Assembly: GCA_958298945.1 (NCBI GenBank)
Contig: OY282610.1
Span: 38,261,667 to 38,325,666 of the forward strand
Length of the DNA: 64,000 nt
Direction of reading: 5' to 3'
Origin: Atherix ibis
Taxonomy: Eukaryota > Arthropoda > Insecta > Diptera > Athericidae
Part shown: piece by piece, positions 57,827 through 64,000 of the stretch
Layout: the number at the start of each line of letters is the position of its first letter
Position numbering within the stretch: the stretch's first letter is position 1
Translations under genes and position numbers: made by a program
The notes under the pieces: generated by a model
The model's input: the letters and a program-made list of their open reading frames with translations, nothing else
Databases searched by the model: none
What the model was told of the DNA's origin: nothing

Positions 57827-58140
57827 AAATGCTCAAAAAAAGTCTAAATTTAAAAAAAAAAAATTTTTTTCTATGCTATACCGGCAAAAAAGCAAATCTT
57901 GAAAAGATCTTTTCGTGAACTTCGCAAGAAGGTATAAATTAGTAAAAACACCTTTTATAAAATTCTCAAAAAGGATCAAAGTATATCAAAAAATCCTTTC
58001 AGTGAAATATTTCGTAAAAGGTAATACATTGAAAAAAGTTTCCTAAACTGCTGAACAAAGTGTTATTCTGCAAAAATGCTTAAAAAAGACAAAACTTGAA
58101 AATATTAACTTAATGCGTGGCTGAGGAAGAAATTACACTT
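57826..58140. repeat. Detached unit of satellite array C
   Basis: Contains AAAATGCTCAAAAAAAGTCT, CTTTTCGTGAACTTCGCAAG, GTTATTCTGCAAAAATGCTT and a GAAGAAATTACACTT end in the same order as one ~368 bp repeat of array C, about 1.6 kb away. DD41D transposase sequence lies on both sides. Confidence 0.8.
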
Positions 58141-58960
58141 TGTGGTTGGTTTTGTTAGTGTACACTTTTTTGTTCATGTACACTTACTTGAAGAAATCGA
58201 GAGGTTTCAAATCAGGGGATCATCAGTCGATATCACCACTTTTTGACATTATTTGGGCAGGAAAAATATTTCTAAAAATTTCTATCGTATCATCGTATCA
58301 TCATACGCACCATCTTGTTGAAACCACATGTTCTGTAGGTCTAATTGAACCAATTCGGACAGAAGAAAGTTTTTCAACATATTCCGAAAACGGTTACCAG
58401 TAACCGTTACATCATTGCCTGCAGCATCCTCAAAGAAATAAGGCCCAATGATGCCGCCCGCCCAAATGCCGCACCACACAATAACTCTACGAAGGTGTAG
58501 TGATCTTTGGTGTATCAGTTGAGGGTTTTTAGTGCCCCAATATCGGCTATTCTATTTATTAACAAAACCAACTGCTTTGTCGCTCATAATGATTTTTTTT
58601 TGCCTCTACTGAGCTGTAAAACTCAATCACTCCAGTCTCACCGCCGTTTATTGTCATTTGCCTGCAGCTGTTTTGTCAATTAAATTTTAATGAGTAAAAA
58701 AGTAAATATTTTTTGAAATTTTTTAGCAAACATGATGAAGACATTCCCAATTCTTGTGCGCGGCTTCGATGAGAGCAACACCTCATCTCTTTTTCAGGTG
58801 AAGTGTACTTTTACCTAATTATCGCCTAGCCTTCGCTTTATCTCCCAGTGTATGAATATTTTCAAAATTATTAATTATACGCTAAATGGTTGACTTGCTC
58901 GGCATATGATCAATAGCAAAAAAGTCATATAATTTTATCCGCGTAATCACAATTTGAACT
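58141..58960 (-). pseudogene. Decayed DD41D element
   Basis: Minus-strand translation: IEAAHKNWECLHHVC remnant (near 58760), DKAVGFVNK then WGTKNPQLIHQRSLHLRRVI, VWCGIWAGGIIGPYFFEDAA, NMWFQQDGA with the second Asp, then after a frameshift SGDIDW(*)SPDLKPLDFF with the third Asp and VYTNKTN. A small duplication (ATGATACG repeats at 58283-58305) causes the frameshift. No TIRs found. Confidence 0.78.
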
Positions 58961-59379
58961 ATTATTTAAATAAAATATTTTAATAAACGTTCTTATAATG
59001 TTAAATACTCTATAATAAATTGTTATCCACTATTATCTATGGCCGCGATATACTAATAAACAAATATTATCCAAATTAAAATAGTCGATGAACAAAATCA
59101 ACCTATAACATAAAAAGCAGCCTGAACAATTGAAAGTTATCGATGAGGAATAATTTGTCCTTTTTAACTGGGTAAAAAAATTCAACCTAATTTAATTTTA
59201 TTATTAAAAAAAAACTACACATTATTACGGGGTATGAAACTTTTAATTTTTATAAACTATTATTTTTAAATAAGAAAAATTTGATATAGAAAATGTTGAG
59301 GTATTTCCAAAGTTCTTAGTAGATATGAGTTGTTCATACATTGTTATGATCCTGGACTGCTCCAGGAATATGATGTTCC

Positions 59380-60115
59380 TTCTCACAACACACTTAACTA
59401 TCTCATAATCATACATTTATCAACAAAATTGATAAAATAGTAGTTAATATTGACTGTTACGAAATATCCCCTAGTAAGGCTAGTGTTTCTCAAGGCAGCA
59501 TTTTGGGTCCACTGCTATATAATTATTATACCTACGACCTCACAACTAATCCCAAAACTATAATATCCAAAAAGATTCTAGCAATTTGCAAATCCGTATT
59601 AAAATAATTTAAGACTGGTATGAAAATTCCATGATTTATCATCAAAAAAGCTACGTAGAACTTAAACTACCCACACACCTTACTGGGTACCCGTACACCA
59701 TAGTAAAATGACTTGAACTTAGCAGATGTTAACAACTACTATGTGCGCTACTGGAAAACCGATAATAAAAAACCAACTTTTAATCCAACAATACAATTTT
59801 AAAATAGATTTGGATATCCGGTATTGAGTTCTATGGTTCGTATCCGATCCCTTCAAATACTTTTAAAAATCGTTTATGCTCTCGTTCTATGTTCTTCGCT
59901 CATGAGAGCATTTTGGTCACGCCTCTCGTTATAAAAAGTATGCAGCTCTCGTTATAAAAAGTTGCATATACTATATGGTAATTCTTTTATTAAAAGACAC
60001 TTTTATGTTATCATTCCAATCAATACTCGTCGATGTTTTAAGAGAAATTTGCCACGAGAAATCTTAAAATATGAAATGATTTCGTTAGATAGCGAAACGC
60101 AAATGGGTGTTTAAT
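59380..60115 (+). pseudogene. Jockey-like LINE fragment (RT to C-terminus)
   Basis: Plus strand shows [20 protein letters not shown] (RT block), IRSLQILLKIVYALVL and NTRRCFKRNLPREILKYEM. These motifs parallel the LINE at 34-36 kb ([29 protein letters not shown]). A 24-bp stretch with CTCTCGTTATAAAAAGT is duplicated at 59925-59960. Many stops. Confidence 0.78.
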
Positions 60116-60119
60116 TCGT

Positions 60120-61890
60120 TATAGAGTCTTTGTCATAAAAAGTGCACATAGTCCAAAATAATTCAATATCTCGGATAAATAAATCATTTAATATCTTTAA
60201 AAATTACAGAATTCAAATAAAACAAGTTTATTTATGACAAAAACTTTTTGTTAATAATTCAAAAGTTTTCTGCTACTTTCTCTATAAATAAAATATCTTT
60301 TCAGTTAAAGGAATAGGACATCTTGACATAAAATACGTTTTACAGAATATCTAATTAGACGAATGGAAAATTTTAATCAAATCAATTTTGCGTTTGGATT
60401 TCTGCCATTTAATAATGACCTCAGTTAAGAATTTACATATTTTGTCAACATTGCTGATACAAAAGATCCACAAACTTTCGTTCACTAATCAAATTTTCAA
60501 TGCTAATAGATTTTTCCTATTTTCAAATTTTGTTGACACAGGACTTTTTGTATTTGAGTAATTTAAAATTTTCGGTTTCTGTTAGTTTTACTTACTATGA
60601 AAGTTTGTTTTGTTAAGAATTCAAAGAAAAATTTGAATACGTTTCATTTTTGTTGTTGCTGTTGCATAATTTATGGAAGAGTTGAAAGTTTTGAATTAAA
60701 GTTTTTCAACTGGTCGAAATGAAAAAAATTGTGAAATTTATTTTGTTTATTCTCTATTTGATCAAATCAATTTAGATAGGTTAGCAGGGTGATTTTTTGG
60801 TAATATTTCTTCTTATTTTTTGTTTTAATAAGAATTTTATGATTCCGAAGTTACATTTTTGATGATCGGTCACTAGGGATTCTCGAAATAAATAGTTACC
60901 AAAAATTGACACAGAATTGTTGGCAGACCCCAAATTCTATTAATAGAAAGTTTTATTGTAATTATAATTTTTAGACTGGAAATTGGAATAAAATAACACA
61001 GATTTTATGCTCTAATTTTGGTGAATTTTTTTTTTGTATTTCCTAAACTCTGCTATTACACATAGAATATGAAATTATTTAAATAACCTAGTTGGCATGA
61101 GATTGCCATAAAATGCACACTAGACGGTAACTTTTCGCTGATGCAATGGCTTTTACATAGTCTTTTATGAGAGCTTCATAGACGGTAAATTTGCTATTTG
61201 ACATATGCATCAGATGAGAAATAAGTCCCAATGCTGAAGATTTAGTTTCCAATTAAAGCTCGAAGTATGCCTAGGGCAGTGTTATTACTTTTGCAAAGTT
61301 TTCACAATTTTAACGCATTATTTGGGAATTTAATATAAAATTACTTAAGCGGCATATATGTCTGACAGCTGTTAAATAGCTGACAGCTGTTAAATATACT
61401 TTCCGAAGTACAAAATCGATAATCCTGTATTTAGTTTTGTTTTCTTATGACCAAATTTATTTATAGATGCTTATTGTTTAGAAATGTTGTTTTTCTTCTC
61501 TTATTTTTATTAAACTGTACAACTTGAAATTGTTTTTTTTTTTTAATATTTTGTAATGGAGCATTTAGTTGTGCTCCATTGTGAGCTATTTTACTAAAGA
61601 ATTTTTTGTATTATCATAGATTACAAATTGAATACTATTTTGAGGGCTGCGCAAAATATATTTTTTTTTTAATTAAGCTTTAACATAAGCAAAGTTTTAG
61701 GCCATAAAAGAACTAAAGAGTTTTTGCTCATTTCAAGATTGTTTTGTTGTAGATAAAAATTATGACTGAAAAAACATTTTTTTTACTTTAAAAAAAAATT
61801 ATTTTCTTAAAGAAGAGGAAAAAATTACTATTCAAAAATAATTTTTATTATTTGTTATAGATTTAATAGTAATGGATGATTTTTTAAGTG
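60120..61890. other. AT-rich intergenic DNA with a repeat shared with 43.9-44.3 kb
   Basis: No coding signal. 61.42-61.49 kb resembles 43.93-44.00 kb (TTAGTTTTG...TTATG/GTGAG..AAATTATTTATA.ATGCTTAT). An 18-bp tandem duplication (CTGACAGCTGTTAAATA) lies at 61364-61398. Confidence 0.5.
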
Positions 61891-61974
61891 TTTGCTTTTC
61901 GAATTTCCAAAAACAGAAGAGAAAAATTGCAAAATTGTATGAAATTTTTTTTCAAGTCGATAAATCAATACTTC

Positions 61975-62460
61975 CCATTTATGCTTGGAAGATTACGTCA
62001 TGTAAAGATTGGATATGATTACGTTTTAAGTGATCCATATGAAAGGTGCAATTTTGGATTACTTTTTCTAGTATATCGGCTGGTATCTCGCTAATAACAT
62101 GTTTAGTTGTGTTTTTCAAGGCTGTAACTACCGCTAGTTTATCGGCACAAACTAGTGACTTCACGTAGCCACATAAAAGATAGCCTAGAGGTGTCAAATC
62201 GGCCAACTTACCGATACGAAACGTAAGATAAATTGCTTTCTACGTGCAAAAAACATCTCTCAACATGTCCATAGTTTTACGTGCTATGTGGCATGTAATG
62301 CCGTCTTGTTGAAGCCATATATAGAACAGTTGCGATTCCTGCAAATACGAAATAATCGAGCGATAAAGAGCGCCATTGACAGTTAAGTTACAGCCAGCGT
62401 CATCTTTAAAGAAAAACGAACCGATCATAAACGGCACCAAACAGTGTTGATGTAATCTAA
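61975..62460 (-). pseudogene. DD41D-family transposase C-terminal fragment
   Basis: Minus strand: IGSFFFKDDAGCNLTVNGAL, YIWLQQDGITCHIARKTMDM with the second Asp, one stop, then ADLTPLGYLLCGYVKSLVCA, where the third catalytic Asp has become Gly, and a helical tail to QNCTFHMDHLKR. The two frames are in register, so only the single stop near 62241 and the Asp change break it. N-terminal half absent. Confidence 0.8.
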
Positions 62461-62469
62461 CACAGAAAA

Positions 62470-63725
62470 AAATCTATAATAATCTCATGAAATTTATCCA
62501 AGGCAAGTTTATACTTTTCCATTCGTTCGTTTCTTTCTAGTTTGTTTGTCACCATTTAAGAGTATAATTCCAAAATTAATTACCTCAATAATTTCATGAT
62601 AATTAGTAGTAAGCATAAAAATAAAAATAAAAAGCCTTCAAAACAATTGAAAATAATGGAAGGGCAGTTTCTATGGTAAATAAAACGAAAATTAAATCGT
62701 AACATTTACAAATAACGTACCAAAAATTATAAAAAAATTAGCGTAAATACTGTATTATGTAAAAAAGTAGATTAAAAAAATTATTTTCATATTTTGCCAT
62801 TCTAGAAAAATGGATTAATAATAAATGATAATTCAATTGCAGAGCGAAAAAAAAATATAAAGGATCTTTTATTTTAGGTTTTAGCGTTTAATAATTGCTA
62901 TGGAAATGACTCTTATATAAGATTCTGCCTTTTATAAGTATTTTTAAATTCCTTAAATAATCTTCTTTGATATTGTTTTTTATTTTCGAAAAAAACCCTA
63001 GATGAAATGTTGAACTTAAGTTGGAGTACGTATTTTAGTAAATATTTAATATAAATAATAGTTATTAACGGTTATATAAAAAGGATAGTTTGAAACAATT
63101 GTAAAAAGGACTCTTTGAATGTTTGAGTAACAAAAGGGATGCTTTAGCATAATTTAGTAAAATAGTTCGAGACAGTTTTAAATAATCAAAAATATGTCAC
63201 AAGGACTAAGGTAAGTAAATTCTCCAGTTATGATTAGATTTATCTACAATATAAAGAATAATTTTAAAAATACTACAATATAAATAGAGTTTCTTTATTT
63301 TATTTCATATAATATTAAATGAATCATGTTCAAGCAAAATGTTGATAAAAAAAATAATTCCATTTTTACTCATGATTGACTAATATTGTCATTTTATGAG
63401 CATATGTAAAAAGTAATCAATGAAAATCCGCTACAAATCATAAAAGTATATTTTCATGTTTTTCTTGTTTTTGTATTCTTAGATAGGTTAATTAGAAATA
63501 AAATTTAAGAAGAAAAAAAACCATTTATTAAATGTGAATAGTTTCAATTAAAAATAGTTACCTACTTGTGAGCAATTCACATTACCAAATCAGCAGATCG
63601 ATGCCTACAGTGTATACTGAAGATAGTATAGACTGTAGCGTATCGATACACTGTACTCGAAGAACTGAAATAAATACGATCAATTTTTTTTTAAATCGAG
63701 TTGCCTGAGATATGACCGGAACCGT
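62470..63725. other. AT-rich intergenic DNA
   Basis: Nothing coding seen. A small inverted repeat TACAGTGTAT...ATACACTGTA sits at 63613-63656. Confidence 0.45.
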
Positions 63726-63730
63726 TTACG

Positions 63731-63922
63731 TTAGAATGTGAGTTAGTTATTTTTTTCATTTGTTGCTGCTGCGTTGGAATCTACTAAACTTTTGTTATTG
63801 AAATTGCTGAGCCTCTAGTTGCTTATACCAGTTGAGTATTAGTAACTATAAGCTCAGCATTTTCAACAACAAAAGTTTAGTCGACTCCAATACAGCAGCA
63901 AAAATCACAACTCCAATCACAG
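63731..63922. repeat. Long imperfect hairpin (arms about 80-90 bp)
   Basis: TGCTGCTGCGTTGGAATCTA...GCTGAGC (63764-63812) is the inverse of GCTCAGCATTTTCAACAACA...CAGCAGCA (63852-63900) with only a handful of mismatches. Pairing continues inward through TAGTTGCTTATAC / GTATTAGTAACTA to a very short loop, and outward through part of the flanks. It could be a foldback/MITE-type element or encode a hairpin RNA; no transposase was found nearby. Confidence 0.85.
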
Positions 63923-64000
63923 CATCAAAATTACTTGCAGTAGAATCATCTCTATTAATGTGCAACATTCATTGGGTGAATTTCAATGAATAAATAAACA

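Noticed and set aside
1..64000. tRNA, rRNA or other known RNA genes
   Set aside because: I saw no tRNA-like box A/box B pair with a cloverleaf and no rRNA-like sequence. A tRNA scan would be needed to exclude small ones fully.

Overview
The window looks like insect nuclear DNA, probably dipteran. It is very AT-rich, has split genes with GT-AG introns, and carries Tc1/mariner transposons and Jockey-type LINEs. The exon-encoded protein reads most like fly CAPS. The dipteran call is an inference; nothing seen here fixes the species.

One cellular gene is supported. It is the 5' two thirds of Cadps (calcium-dependent secretion activator, CAPS/UNC-31), read on the minus strand from the ATG at 45098 leftwards and leaving the window after 384. 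Fourteen coding exons were placed by protein similarity and GT/AG sites, and every junction keeps phase: 44731-45098, 33105-33240, 24771-24938, 24373-24548, 24064-24149, 20275-20420, 19710-19960, 5325-5555, 5070-5214, 4843-4949, 4464-4639, 3940-4146, 2826-2962, 384-571. They total 2522 coding bases (about 840 residues): a Ser/Glu- and His/Gly-rich N-terminus, the conserved CAPS N-terminal region, a C2-like domain, the PH domain and the start of the C-terminal priming region. The rest lies beyond position 1.

Four introns are large and hold most of the other content. Intron 1 (33241-44730) has a 5'-truncated Jockey-like LINE, further LINE fragments, a tandem pair of about 0.5 kb units, a nearly complete but dead DD41D transposon and a decayed relative. 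Intron 2 (24939-33104) has two near full-length dead DD34D mariners and several fragments. Intron 5 (20421-24063) is mostly a decayed Jockey-like LINE. Intron 7 (5556-19709) has a 9-bp-based minisatellite and two arrays of a ~110 bp monomer arranged as a repeating trimer. Intron 13 (572-2825) is filled by a five-copy ~362 bp tandem repeat.

Upstream of the Cadps start codon (45099-64000) I see no cellular coding gene. There is low-complexity T-rich DNA (45.1-48.1 kb), LINE and mariner remnants (49-51 kb), a TTC-rich microsatellite, more DD41D fragments, a second and different trimeric satellite array (54.4-56.2 kb) with a detached unit at 57.8 kb, a plus-strand LINE fragment (59.4-60.1 kb) and a long hairpin at 63.73-63.92 kb.

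The most unusual content is the tandem-repeat architecture: three arrays whose ~105-135 bp monomers recur in an ABC-ABC order, two of them inside an intron of a conserved neuronal gene. There are also six or seven relics of one DD41D transposon family, one of them with an internal foldback at its 5' end.
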